A stretch of DNA of 60,000 bases from Acanthaster planci (GCF_001949145.1 NW_019091385.1:1742046-1802045), one strand, 5' to 3'; shown: positions 13,301 to 23,298, numbered from the stretch's first letter. Notes: generated by a model from the letters alone, not told the origin. Made by a program: numbers and translations.

Positions 13301-15891
13301 TAAAAAAAAAATTGCAACCATATATCAGGGGTGTGAGAATTCAGTTTTCAGCAGATTTTAACTTTTTTGGTAAGATTTTTACTCTCCAGCTTTTTTGTGC
13401 ACCTGCCCTGTACAAAATCATGGGAAGTTTTGAATTTCAGCTGTGTGCTAGCTGTTCGCAGCTTTTTGTATGTGGCCACTCACACCCCTACACGATAAAT
13501 GGAAGTGGTCATTTGGGACACTTGAGGAATTTTCCACCCTCTATCCAATCACTGCAGGTCGAAACAGGATATTCACCTCCTCATGTTTATTGACATAGTG
13601 TGTTGGAGCATGTTGCCATAAAATGTGTTTTATAGCTTCATGGTTGGAGAGATGCTCATTTCTGCCTGGAGCTATGCTGCATCCTTAGTGATTTGGAGTT
13701 GGAGAAACACCACAGAATGCACTCTACTCTTTCCAGTCACCGAGAGCCCAATTTAGCTGATACATTGAATAGTAAAGAATTCCTAAGCACAAATGCTAGA
13801 TTGTGCCAAATTGTCCTTTCCGAGATCATCCTCTTGGGACAAAGTTGATTTTAAGAGGGCATTTGAAAAATGTGGCTCTGCACCTTGTAATGAATCCTAG
13901 GAAATTAGACGTAATGCACCGTGGAGAGTAGCCCCTCACAGGCATTGAAGGCGTCAAACTCTGGGGACATATTGTACTTCTGTTAAAATCCATGTTATAC
14001 AAGATTTACCACTTCCTGTCACAGGTAGTCTGCTGAGAGACTACAGTATACATGTCTTAATGTACTCATTTACGTGGTGGTTACCGGCTTTGTTTACCAG
14101 GTCTGTGGAGCTACATGTATTTCTTTGTTATTAAAATTGTCACCTGAAGAGGATTCATCTTCAGATTTGATTTTTTCCACACTAATCAGGCATCATAGCA
14201 AAATGGATTGTAAGGATATATTGTACATAGTTCACTTATAAAATAGTTGAAGAACTGGACAAAGGTTTAATAAAAGTGGAAACTTAATCTTCAGAACTAC
14301 AATCATGGAATTGCCATTTTTAAAAAGAACCCAACTAAATGAGCATTAATCTTTTTACTGCCATTTTAGGCCACCAAAATTTATGTGTGGATGACATTAA
14401 TTGGAACTAATTATCCATTAACAAGATTTAGTGAATTGTGACATTCAAAACAAGGCCTTCCAAGAAAACATCCTCTTTCTGTGATCTTAGCTTTAACATT
14501 ACGTCAGCCTTAGTTAAGGGCAAGGTGTATTACACATTTCAAACATACATGTACGTGTAAGTCATTACAGTTTTGTCAAAAATCTTAGTTTTGCAAAACG
14601 AGTAAAATTCAGAGCAATAATCATCTTGCTTTTTCTGTGGTACACAAGAAATTCTCATTACTCGTGGCAAGATAGCATCAACTATCTTCCAAGAGAGTTC
14701 TCATTTTAAAAGAAGAGAGGGGGGAAAAAAGCTTAGTCATGTTACTTCCAGCATCACTCAGCAATCACTCAGAGCATGCAGGAAGTGTTTGCAGTTTGGA
14801 CAGCACAGAGCGTGTTAGCTTGTCTCGCTGTGAAGTGATCAAAGGAAATTGAGTACAACAATCTTGTTATTGGGCGAGCATTTCCTTTCATCTCATTCAA
14901 TCGGTCTCTTATGGCAGGTGGCATTTAAATATCCTGGTTTCTCTCCAGCCCTTGCTTTGAACAAAGTCCAATCTACCTGCCGCTGGCACTTTTTGCGGTC
15001 ATTGGTCTTTGTGTTTAAAAAACCTGAGGACTCTTCAATAAATACTAATTGCCTTTTTGGGCTGCACCAATTTGAGAGCCAGTAAAGAAATGATTGAGTG
15101 TTTGAAAATTGCAATACATCACATGAGTATCACACAGTCAATGACAATGCATTTCATTAAGAGGCCAGAAACTACTGGTCTCTGTAGCTGCTACAACAGC
15201 AGTGCAACAGTAGTGAATAGGCCCCATCTCAAAGTAATGTTTTTTAATCTACGCTCCACCAACAGTTGAAGAAGCTTTCACTCATAAACCTCACACTGAA
15301 TTAAAACACGAATTGGTCAGTGCTTGCCATAATTTTGTTGCTGGTTGATCCCTTTGGTGGTCTAGGCCAGATGATTCCCTTGTATAATGTTATGATTATC
15401 AACCATCAGTGGCTTTAGTTACTTTAAAAATTAAATGCATCTGAAATGGTCAGCAATGAACTGCTGCATTGACCCTGAAGCAACACATAATGACAATAGG
15501 GATGCCAGCATTCAAAAGAAGTGAAACTAATATTCAGTAGCCAAGAGTATTATTCAAATATTCTAATAAAACAGAGGCCAAAGCAGTTGGATTTAGGACC
15601 GAAAACTGCATCCGGAGAATTACCAGCATTAGAAAGGTAGAGGAACAACTGCATGGGTACGATGTCATCCATCCAGCATACCTCCCCCAAAATAATAACT
15701 GCTTTGTCAAAAGCAGCGTCAACAGCCATATGAGGATTTTATGTGCGTAAGCGTGGCAGCATTAGAAAGAGCTGTCTGGTGTAGTGTACATGACGTCACG
15801 TGGGTATGACTCAGTCTCGTGGGGGAAAAGGAAAGTGCGTAGCTGGCTGTCCCCCTAAAACGGAACCCCGTCCTCGTCGGGTTTTATGTTT

Positions 15892-15925
<34 letters not shown>

Positions 15926-18900
15926 AATAACCCTCCCCGGGCAGCCCAAAGGTCTCACTAGTCTCTTGTTGGATTGCCAGTCCCCACCTTGCTCTTGCCA
16001 TCCTTGGGGTATATACGTATTCCCTGAAGATCATCCTTCTAGGCAACGCCGGGCCTCCAGCTGTTCTCCTCACCCAATTTGCAGTTGTTGTCAATGAGGA
16101 GTTGGACTTTACTGGGACTATAATGGTAAAGACATGTCTCTGTGAAAGGGAAGTTCCCTCTTACCCTTGTCTTGGGGAGAAGCAACTATTGTGCAGCTTG
16201 AAGTAGTGCTTGTTTGCATCCTTGGATAAGAATGTTGAAATTTGTGTTCAGATATCACTGTGATGGAATTTCTTAAAAAGTCATCACAGTGACCGCGAAA
16301 GTGCTTAAAAAGAAACCAAATTGGAAATGTTATAAAGTTTTTATTGGCAGCTGTTTAAGTGATACTACAAGCAAGAGATAATTTGAGTACATGTACATGG
16401 AGCAATGCCTACAAGTACACAGTGTACTCATTAAACTGAGTTTTGTCAGTGAACAGTTTATTTCACACTTATACATATTTATCATTTTCTTTCAGGGTGG
16501 AGAGGCCATGCGGGCTTAAAGTGATCCATTTATTTATTGTGTTTTTCTTATTTCACAGGCCACACCGTTTCACCAACCAGTGAATTCTCGTCACTTGAGC
16601 GACTACTACAAGATAGTCCACAATGCTATGGACTTGCAGACCATGCGTGAGGTATGGAAACTTTGATTCTGAAGGCATCCGAAGACATAAATGAAGACAT
16701 AATTTTTATAATTTGTCCAAGGTCAGCACTCATCCAATGATATGCCTGACGGATGCCTCTGCTTGCTGATGGCATCATGGTTGTATTTTGGAACCAGAGT
16801 TGGCATTGTATTTTGGCCAATTTTCATCAAAATGTGCACAACCCTCATTTCATCTTTGTGTTGGTGTTACAGTGCGCAGTGGCAGTGGCATTAAAATGTC
16901 TGCCATATTTCTTTATTTTCCCCAAGCTGTACGTGAAAAAGGGTGCAAGAAGTCCTCTAGAATCATATGGGTGCTGAGACCTAAGCATACAACAGAATTA
17001 TCTTGAAAGAACCAACATGATATTCCAACAGTGCATGCCCAAAATAAAGCCCGTCGGAAGTCATACGAGAACAGCAAGGGTCAGGCATGAGGTTGGTGTT
17101 TCAATGTGACTTCCAGCATGTTTGAGCTGGCATGCCTTGAGCCGGATTGATCTTGCCTTTTTGAAATACCAATCTAGTTCATTTTCAGGTTTGACCCTAC
17201 CTTTTTCCTCTCTGGTAGAAATTGCGAGCTCGGAAATATCAGTCTCGTGAAGAGTTCTTGAGTGACGTGCAGCTGATTGTGGACAACAGCGCCCTCTACA
17301 ATGGTGATACGAGTCCCATGACCATGGTAGCCCACAACATGCTGGTTCTCTGCAAAAAGAGAATGGAGGAGGTCAGTGTCTATTAGTATTGGCTGTATAG
17401 TGTGAATGCTGATGCAGTAAAGTGATCCTAAAGTTTGGTTCACCCTCTTGCAAATTCCATCCAGTGCAATTGGTTGCGGCATTTACTGTCATAAAAAAAT
17501 GAGTTTTGCATTTGCTTACTGGCTGGTGATTGGGAAATTGAGAAATGGGCACACATCGACAGGACTTGTTCAGTCCACACTTAGAACCGTGAGTTATTCT
17601 CAAGAGCTGTCTTTAAGCACTGAACTCGAAGTTGTTGTAGTTTAAAATAAAGTAGAATCAGTCATTGCTTGCATTCGTTGTGACGATTTCCGCGGGTCAG
17701 TAAAATTTGTTTAAAGTTCACATGAATTGTGGCGTTACTCAAAGTTGGAATGTACCAGTTCTCACATTTCAATTTGTTGTCTTCTGCAGAAAGATGAGAA
17801 ATTTTCTCGAATTGAGAAAGCCATCAATCCACTGCTTGATGATGACGATCAGGTTGCCTTCTCTTTCATCTTAGACAACATCATCACAGCAATGAGAGCG
17901 GTCCCTGATGTAAGCTGCCTCTTTGTAAAACATCAATGCATTTGGATGACCCGTTGAACTTATTTTCATGGTCAGCTTAAAACGAAGAATTGTGTAATGT
18001 CCTCAAAGTTGCTCATGTCACTTTTTTTCACTCTACCCCTTTGAGTGATTGATACCATTGCAAGCAGATGACATGTACATGTACATATCCACTGTAAATA
18101 ATAAAGTTCAGCAATGTAAATTATAGACAATCGACAGGCACATGATGAAAAACAGATTGGCATGACTGCCTGATGTTCGTTTGTTTATACTACCCTCTTT
18201 TACATTTACAGTCATGTAGCTTTGTACTGTCACTGATTAAACCATCATGATGGGTTGGTAAATAACACCCAGGAATGTCATAACTGATTAAACAACAAAT
18301 TCAATATGCGCTTATCTAAACAACCTCTTCGGCTGTGTTTTTACCACTAATTGTTGGTGTTGGTTTCCTAGGGCTATGCTGAACCATCACAGCTGTGGAT
18401 GATGGGGAGAATATTTCAACAAATATGCTACTGTTTATTTCTATTGAATACTTGTTTCCTGCATGTACACGTTGCTCCACTTTCCTCAGTTGATTAGATG
18501 GAGTTCTAGGCACAATTCCACAGCGCTGCCAAGCACACAACTTTGTGCTTCCTATATTTCATGAAGACCGTAAGCAATAAGCACAGCACAAAGCACACTG
18601 ACCTTGGAAGAAAGGTTTGCTTAATTTGACACAACAATGGAAATCTCTGTGCACACCAGTGTAGCTGTTGTACTAAGCACAGCAACTGTGGAATGTTTGC
18701 CATGAAATTTGGTTTCCGTCAAGCAAATACTTGGGCTGTGGTTAGCAAAAAAGTTTGCTTGATGATAAGCAGCACCTTGAAATTGGGCCTTGTAGTCTGA
18801 CAAACTTTGGCTCTTTGCAATCGCAATCATCTCACTCTGTGGACAGTATTAGTGTCGTCCACTCTGTTGGACCACTAATCTCACTAAGAATGTTGATAGA

Positions 18901-21900
18901 GGTGGTTATTTCGTGTGGGATACGCACTAGTGAAAGTGGGACCAGGTCATTGTGTATCAGGGGATAATGAATGCCTTGAGAACTGGGCTGTAATTGATGA
19001 TTAACATCCCTCAAGATGAAGAACTGTTTGGATAAATTTTCTCCCACTCAGGTTAATCCCAAGATGTCCATCGTTGGTACTTTGTTGTAAATTTCTCATA
19101 ACGATGACAGCATTGGACCAGTATACTCTAGTCAGTGTTAAATGGGAGCCATGATTCGGATCAAAAATTTGTTTTTGTTCTGGGCATGCTCAATATCAGT
19201 TTTTTACTCGGCAGGACAACTAATTATGGCGTGTTTCTTTTGATAAAAACATTTTTTTTTTATTTCGCCATCGTGTTGTATTTATGGTGCTCAAACCAAA
19301 GGACTCCTCTGTGACTGGAAAGTCTAACAGTAATATGCATAAAAAGGAGGTTGAAGGAATTTGGATTTTGAAACATGGTTGAGAACTTCAACATATATTG
19401 AGGGAAATACAATGGAATTTCTGGCTTATGTTGACCTGGATATGATTTTTTCCCATCCTAGTCACAGACACAGAAGAGTTAAATGTACTTGCCCATGAAC
19501 CTGTAATGATATCCAACTTCTCCCATCAACCCCCTCCCCTTTCTTCACTCAGTCATGGCCCTTCCACCAGCCCGTCAACCCCAAACAAGTGAAGGACTAC
19601 TACAAGATCATCACCACCCCCATGGACCTGGAGACCATGAGGAAGAACACACAGAAGCACATGTACAATAACCGTGACCATTTCCTAGAGCACGTGGAGC
19701 TCATGGTTAAGAACTGTGCTGCTTACAATGGTAAGAGTCAAGGGACTAGGCAGGCTTTGAATAGCCACGTGAATGCACAAAACACTGAAGTTAGATGAAT
19801 GCAGTTCGCCACATTAATGCATCTGCTGTTGATAATTTGAACGCAGCCTCGATACCTAATGGATAAAGAGTATGAGGACAACCATTGCATTAGTTTCCTC
19901 AGAACCTCTAATGGTGTTCAAATATTCACACACACATGTATGTACATACATACATGGATGTGATAAGTGAAGAGGTTTTTACCCTGAATTTCCTTCTGTT
20001 GCCAGGGCCTTATCTGAAAGAAGATTCCATAGCTGTGGCAAAGTCAATTGTCAGCATGTGCCCACATATTGAAAAGCAATGGAGACCTAGACCTACATGT
20101 AGCTCTAGATACAAGATTTCAGTACAGTCCGAGTCTGCATATTGGAGGTTTTCTAAGTCTAGGCTTTGTCTTTTTATTGGGCTTCAATTTGTTCCCTAAA
20201 TTGAGAGTATGCTTGAACTCAACTCAGCTCCATGTTCTTATGTGTATTCGTTTATTTAAGGAGAGGCCACACTTTCTAAAGAATTTTCATTTGGTTCCCA
20301 AAACAAGTGTACGTTGGGCTTATGTACTTTGCATTGAGGACCGACATATATTCATAACACTGTATGGTCAGTGTTGGTTTGAGAGCTTGCGAAAAAATTC
20401 ACAAGCTTACTGGGGTGGGACTTGAACCCACGACCTCCTGCTTACTAGTGCAAACATCTTAACCATTCGACCACTGAGCTTGCTGGTTCGAGTCGGATGT
20501 AGCAGCGGGTGCCGCAAACTATTTCAGCATGCAGCCAGGATTACTTGTCCTTTGAAAAGTGACAACAAAACAGGACAGTCTGATTAGTTTATCTGCTTGT
20601 TATCTACTGGAGGCGGGTTAACCAGTGTCCCATTGAACTCCTGCTGCTCAAATTCTACAGCCAAAAGAAATCTGCAGTGGAAGTGTTTTGGTCACGGCCT
20701 GCAAGTGGATGTGATTGCTGATTTCCTGCAATAATTTCCCCCTGACAGGTGAGGAGAGCACCCTAACCGGGATTGCCCAGCGGGTGCTGGAGGTCTGCAG
20801 GGCTGAGCTGGCCTCCAACGAGGAACACCTGGCCCAGCTAGAGAAGGACATCGCGCTGGCAAGGGAGAGTGCCCTGGAGGCGGCCGACACGGAAAGCCTG
20901 TCGGCCGCTCCCAACACCCCTTCCAGTCAGATGGCCAATGAGGACAGCATGACAGGTAGAAACCAGGCGGCCTTGTCCCGTTTCCCACATCCCTCCGACA
21001 CTTTTTATCATCCTTTATAACAGAACGGGTGTTTTGGGAAATTTGACACTTGAAATAGTTGGGAGATTGAGATGCCTGAAGTTATTCCAACCTTTGTGCC
21101 TATTATACTATATCATGTTGCAAGTGCACATTTTTGTGAGTGTGGCTTTATCTTTTCATGAGATAACAACTGTAACCAACACATTTGCAGGAAAACAAAA
21201 ATAAACAGCAGTGCCCTACATGTAAATTGTCTAGAAAGTAATGTACAGCAGGTGGCAGAAACCAGTTCACAGCAAAAACAAGATTTGTTTTAAATTTGTC
21301 AGACATCTAACTTGATATAATCAACTTCACAGTTGAATTTTTTGCAGAGTAAACTTACAGCTTCTTAATCCTTGTTGTTTTTGCCGAGTTTTGTTTTGTA
21401 CATGAAAGAAATGTGAAGTACAAGATATGTGTTTGGACTTGGGTTCTGCTTCCATGTATTCTTTCTTTCCCCTCAGGTTTGAGAGTCTAAAATATGTTTA
21501 TATTTATTTATAATTAATTGCCTGTGAATTGTGTGCTCTCCTCCTGCAGGGTTTGATGATGAAGATGATGTACAGGGTAATGACCTGGAGGAGGGAGAGT
21601 TTGTGGACATCGAGGGAGATGGAGAAAAGGTCAGTACACGCTCCTAAGACTACTTGCTCAACAGAAGTTCCCCTTTAGCACCAAAACAAGTTAACCTTGA
21701 GACCACACTTGAGCATTACCTTTGATTGTGAAGCTGACTTCGACATGCTGCAGTACCTGGTCTAAAACACACAAACTGCATCACCTGCCACAAGGACATC
21801 CACAAGGATGTGTAATGCTCTAGATTAGCTCTCTACCGTTCATGCATTCACTGTAAACATGGCAGCTCAATACAGTCATTCTCAAAAGAGTATTTAGAAA

Positions 21901-22408
21901 CGATATGGATGTGTTTCTTCATCTGCAGAAGTCCAGCTTTGAGCCCATCCAAGATGCCGAGGACAGCATCCTCTTCAATGACCTCCAGATCACACCAGAC
22001 AACAGTGAAGAGGAAGATGACGACGAAGAAGATGAAGAAGGCGACAACCCTTTCCTAAACCAGCTCAGCGAGAGTGAGGAGTCAGAAAACGATGATGGGG
22101 ATGAGCCCGAGCATCCAAATGATGAGGAGGAGGAAGAGGATAGAGAAGGCGAAACTGAAGAAGCCGACAACTTTGAGGATGAGAATGGCGGCGAGGAAGA
22201 AGATGATGTGGAAGCGGAGGTGGATGAGTCATTTGAAGCGGAGTACGACATGAGCCGGCCAAACTCTGAGATGGCAGATGTGGAACAGAGTGAAGAGGAG
22301 CTGGATGTGGAGGAGGGCAAGATGATTCAAGACGACGAGGAGGAAGAAGACAGCGAGGATGACTTTGTGGAAGTGGAGGATGAAGAAGAGGCAATGGATG
22401 AAGGTTAA
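1114..22408 (+). CDS. TAF1: TAF1, TFIID subunit 1, C-terminal half (13 exons, 5' end outside window)
   Basis: TAF1 is the largest subunit and scaffold of TFIID, the nuclear complex that recognises RNA polymerase II core promoters. Its tandem bromodomains bind acetylated histone tails. Thirteen exons with GT-AG borders join in frame to 747 residues and a TAA stop. Within this part: residues 1-65 end a linker containing RRELQRMLM; about 66-173 carry KIYRTF, YVRIR and [10 protein letters not shown]; 174-195 form a zinc knuckle (C-x2-C-x4-H-x6-C); about 243-278 include PPKKKRR; about 312-393 are bromodomain 1; a [15 protein letters not shown] linker follows; about 434-515 are bromodomain 2; 563-747 are an acidic tail. 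The domain order matches vertebrate TAF1, as does the length of this part. The N-terminal TBP-binding and central domains lie upstream. Identification is very secure; the first exon border is the least certain. Confidence 0.97.
1309..3468 (+). other. TAF1: TAF1 intron a-b
   Basis: This 2.2 kb intron contains a LINE fragment (1350-1763) and, at 3252-3341, a cluster of short inverted repeats close to the downstream acceptor. The rest is AT-rich and featureless. Confidence 0.85.
1350..1763 (+). mobile_element. Non-LTR retrotransposon (LINE, CR1/L2/jockey-like) fragment, RT C-terminal end
   Basis: The open frame reads [17 protein letters not shown], then [19 protein letters not shown], then [16 protein letters not shown] and finally [18 protein letters not shown]. 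This is the signature of the region after the reverse transcriptase domain in many animal LINEs (ARLV, LHWLPV..RI.FK, LFKCLHG.AP.YL, WNSLP..LR). The fragment lacks the endonuclease and catalytic RT parts, so it is a 5'-truncated dead copy in the sense orientation inside the intron. The frame is intact over roughly 130 residues, which suggests moderate age. Family assignment to clade level is uncertain. Confidence 0.85.
3469..3605 (+). CDS. TAF1: TAF1 exon b
   Basis: The exon begins [16 protein letters not shown] and ends KDESY plus two bases of an Ile codon. It matches the human stretch with [12 protein letters not shown] and VIDAYVRIR. The acceptor is TTTCAG and the donor GTAAGT. At 137 bases it ends in phase 2 and is completed by the first base of the next exon. 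Confidence 0.95.
3606..4108 (+). other. TAF1: TAF1 intron b-c
   Basis: About 500 bases, AT-rich, ending in a good pyrimidine tract (CCTTTCTTTTTCCCCAG). I see nothing else in it. Confidence 0.85.
4109..4295 (+). CDS. TAF1: TAF1 exon c
   Basis: The exon reads [20 protein letters not shown] and then a highly charged helix ([19 protein letters not shown]) followed by a Lys-rich segment ending KVLK. The acceptor is TTCCCCAG. The donor GTGGGG is weak, but it keeps the frame into the zinc knuckle exon and aligns with human LKLKCGACG. A GT at 4287 would remove VLK and is the only nearby alternative. Confidence 0.94.
4528..4733 (+). CDS. TAF1: TAF1 exon d, zinc knuckle
   Basis: The exon opens [20 protein letters not shown], which contains the C-x2-C-x4-H-x6-C zinc knuckle that in TAF1 is linked to promoter DNA contact. 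The acidic stretch [13 protein letters not shown] and [15 protein letters not shown] follow, both near-identical in form to human TAF1. The acceptor is TGTCCAG and the donor GTGAGT. It ends in phase 2 (CA of a His codon). Confidence 0.97.
4734..5071 (+). other. TAF1: TAF1 intron d-e
   Basis: A 338-base AT-rich intron, with nothing recognisable besides the splice sites. Confidence 0.85.
5072..5180 (+). CDS. TAF1: TAF1 exon e, basic segment
   Basis: The exon reads [20 protein letters not shown], then KKKRR and LDYLK. The KKKRR cluster is a likely nuclear localisation signal and sits where human TAF1 has PPKKKRR. The acceptor is CATCCAG and the donor GTGAGC, ending in phase 0. Confidence 0.96.
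5181..5948 (+). other. TAF1: TAF1 intron e-f
   Basis: A 768-base AT-rich intron with several T-runs; no repeat or coding element recognised. Confidence 0.85.
5949..6047 (+). CDS. TAF1: TAF1 exon f, pre-bromodomain linker
   Basis: The exon encodes [20 protein letters not shown] and [13 protein letters not shown], the conserved helix just before bromodomain 1 (human RRRTDPMVTLSSILE). The acceptor is CCTGTAG and the donor GTGAGT. A 10.5 kb intron follows before the bromodomain begins. Confidence 0.96.
12357..12632. other. Assembly gap (276 N)
   Basis: A run of undetermined bases. It lies inside the long TAF1 intron and does not interrupt any predicted exon. ORFs spanning it are artefacts. Confidence 1.
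15892..15926. repeat. (TA)n microsatellite
   Basis: About 35 bases of alternating TA interrupted once by a G, between a GTTTTATGTT lead-in and AAATAACCC. It is self-complementary and could extrude as a hairpin. The preceding CCCCGTCCTCGTCGGG and the following GC-richer 150 bases suggest it may mark one end of a decayed mobile element. Confidence 0.9.
16559..16651 (+). CDS. TAF1: TAF1 exon g, bromodomain 1 start (ZA loop)
   Basis: The exon reads [20 protein letters not shown] and [11 protein letters not shown]. It carries the PF shelf, the DYYKI tyrosines and the MDLQTM segment. Two positions differ from the usual pattern: T in place of W/Y before PF, and A in place of P before MDL. The acceptor is TTTCACAG and the donor GTATGG, in phase 0. 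Confidence 0.96.
16652..17218 (+). other. TAF1: TAF1 intron g-h
   Basis: A 567-base intron that splits bromodomain 1. It ends with CCTCTCTGGTAG. Nothing else recognised. Confidence 0.85.
17219..17371 (+). CDS. TAF1: TAF1 exon h, bromodomain 1 end
   Basis: The exon encodes [20 protein letters not shown], then VDNSALYNG and a C-terminal helix ending CKKRMEE. The Asn of ALYNG is the conserved acetyl-lysine-contacting residue. The acceptor is TCTGGTAG and the donor GTCAGT, in phase 0. Confidence 0.97.
17372..17789 (+). other. TAF1: TAF1 intron h-i
   Basis: A 418-base intron without recognisable content. Confidence 0.85.
17790..17909 (+). CDS. TAF1: TAF1 exon i, inter-bromodomain linker
   Basis: The exon encodes [20 protein letters not shown] followed by SFILDNI and AVPD. 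This is the most conserved part of the tandem bromodomain module, almost identical to human, although one residue shorter before AVPD. The acceptor is TTCTGCAG and the donor GTAAGC, in phase 0. Confidence 0.98.
17910..19552 (+). other. TAF1: TAF1 intron i-j
   Basis: A 1.6 kb AT-rich intron separating the linker from bromodomain 2. It contains ACATGTACATGTACATAT at about 18,071. The acceptor tract is strong (CCCCTCCCCTTTCTTCACTCAG). Confidence 0.85.
19553..19730 (+). CDS. TAF1: TAF1 exon j, bromodomain 2 start
   Basis: The exon encodes [32 protein letters not shown] and then [10 protein letters not shown]. The canonical WPF shelf, DYYKI, PMDLETM and the conserved Asn are all present, so bromodomain 2 looks fully competent. 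The acceptor is TTCACTCAG and the donor GTAAGA; it ends in phase 1. Confidence 0.98.
19731..20748 (+). other. TAF1: TAF1 intron j-k
   Basis: A 1.0 kb intron that splits bromodomain 2 and carries the antisense tRNA-derived SINE at about 20,405-20,490. Confidence 0.85.
20405..20490 (-). mobile_element. tRNA-derived SINE head (or tRNA pseudogene)
   Basis: On the minus strand the sequence has an RNA polymerase III B box, GGTTCAAGTCC (20418-20428), inside a perfect T arm (GTGGG-TTCAAGT-CCCAC). An A-box-like AAGCTCAGTGG lies 53 bases upstream. The region between resembles the D loop of Ser/Leu-type tRNAs (GTCGAATGGTTAAGA). No acceptor stem can be formed and the anticodon arm is irregular, so this is not a working tRNA. 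A tRNA-derived SINE in antisense orientation within the intron is the likeliest explanation. I could not define the tail or target-site duplication. Confidence 0.75.
20749..20955 (+). CDS. TAF1: TAF1 exon k, bromodomain 2 end and coiled segment
   Basis: The exon continues [20 protein letters not shown] and then [18 protein letters not shown], the last bromodomain helix and the charged helix after it. A Ser/Pro/Asn-rich linker closes it. The acceptor is CCTGACAG and the donor GTAGAA, phase 1 at both ends. The exon is more GC-rich than the surrounding introns. Confidence 0.96.
20956..21549 (+). other. TAF1: TAF1 intron k-l
   Basis: A 594-base AT-rich intron ending CTCTCCTCCTGCAG; nothing else seen. 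Confidence 0.85.
21550..21629 (+). CDS. TAF1: TAF1 exon l, acidic linker
   Basis: A short exon encoding [20 protein letters not shown] and EGDGEK. The acceptor is CTCCTGCAG and the donor GTCAGT. It keeps the frame between the bromodomain exons and the last exon. The sequence is too acidic and divergent to align precisely with vertebrate TAF1. Confidence 0.88.
21929..22408 (+). CDS. TAF1: TAF1 last coding exon, acidic C-terminal tail
   Basis: This exon supplies 159 residues and the TAA stop at 22406-22408. About half the residues are Asp or Glu (I count about 81). The beginning, SILFNDL and later DEEGDNPF with QLSESEES, aligns with human SVLYEDL and DEEGDNPF. The rest is low-complexity acid runs with many Ser-acidic sites of casein kinase 2 type. 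The acceptor is CATCTGCAG. Confidence 0.95.
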   Translation, partial: KSSFEPIQDAEDSILFNDLQITPDNSEEEDDDEEDEEGDNPFLNQLSESEESENDDGDEPEHPNDEEEEEDREGETEEADNFEDENGGEEEDDVEAEVDESFEAEYDMSRPNSEMADVEQSEEELDVEEGKMIQDDEEEEDSEDDFVEVEDEEEAMDEG

Positions 22409-23292
22409 ATCCAGTGGCTGAGCAATGAGCCAAAGAGCAAGGGAACACTTCACTGAGCTGCGAAGTGGCTAACAAAATTCTTAAGATAATGAGATGATTA
22501 CCAAACACAGTGAACACTACCTGCACATGAGAATTTAGAGATTTTAGACCCGTTGTTGCCTACCAGATTTAACTGTACTTGTTTCTTCTTGGCGTAAAAG
22601 GTCATTTTTGGCTTACTTCTTAAGTTTGTGTTTTGGCTTTGTAAAATTCATTGACACAGAGGAGGTCAGAAGGTGCTTATAATGTACAAGAAATCAAGTT
22701 ACATGTTAGTCTGTTTTTAATAAGCCCACATTAGCTTTTGAACTGGATATATGGAAACTAGCCAGTTCTAATTGTGGTACAAGAATTTGAAATTGAGGGG
22801 AAAAATTTTAAGATCACAAAACTGAAAATTTTTATACATTATTTTGTCATTTATTTGTTCAGTGTCAAGATCTCCTTGTTCGATTGACCAATAACTCATC
22901 TCATATTTATAGAGAGGCTAATTTCTTACAATGAAGCTTATCCCATTCAGGAAAGAGGATAGTGATGTCTTTGTTGGCGATTTTTGGTTGTAAATATTGT
23001 ACATTAAAGATAACGTAAAGCAGAAGTAGATCGGAATATGTTGGGAGAACCAGAAGAAAACCCGGCTGGTAAAATTTGTATTGAAAAATATCAGTCTGAA
23101 TGCTATTGGACGAGAGAAGAATCGAGTCATTTTATACTGTAAGGTGGAAAAAACAATTTCCAAAAAGAAGGAAAGAAAACAAAGGTAAACATTTTTTAGT
23201 GCACAAGTACTCCTTTTTATTTTTGGGGTCACGATTTGCCCGTTTTATTCAAGCATTTTGGTGAAGTGATTATCTGTAATCACTATGTCACC

Positions 23293-23298
23293 AATAAA
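23293..23298 (+). promoter_or_regulatory. Polyadenylation signal AATAAA (proximal)
   Basis: A canonical hexamer in the context CACCAATAAAGGC, about 885 bases after the TAF1 stop. It is one of two candidates for the TAF1 transcript end. Confidence 0.6.

Larger units (their letters stand above)
6048..16558 (+). other. TAF1: TAF1 long intron f-g (10.5 kb)
   Basis: This intron is far larger than any other in the window and separates the pre-bromodomain helix from bromodomain 1. It contains the assembly gap 12357-12632 and a TA microsatellite (15,892-15,926). Scattered ORFs up to 135 codons show no known domain. Many are open on both strands, as expected by chance. The frame is preserved across it (phase 0 on both sides). 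Confidence 0.85.

Noticed and set aside
22065-22526. Minus-strand ORFs of 74-153 codons over the TAF1 tail (Ser- or Pro/His-rich).
   Set aside because: Antisense readings of the GA-rich acidic-tail codons.
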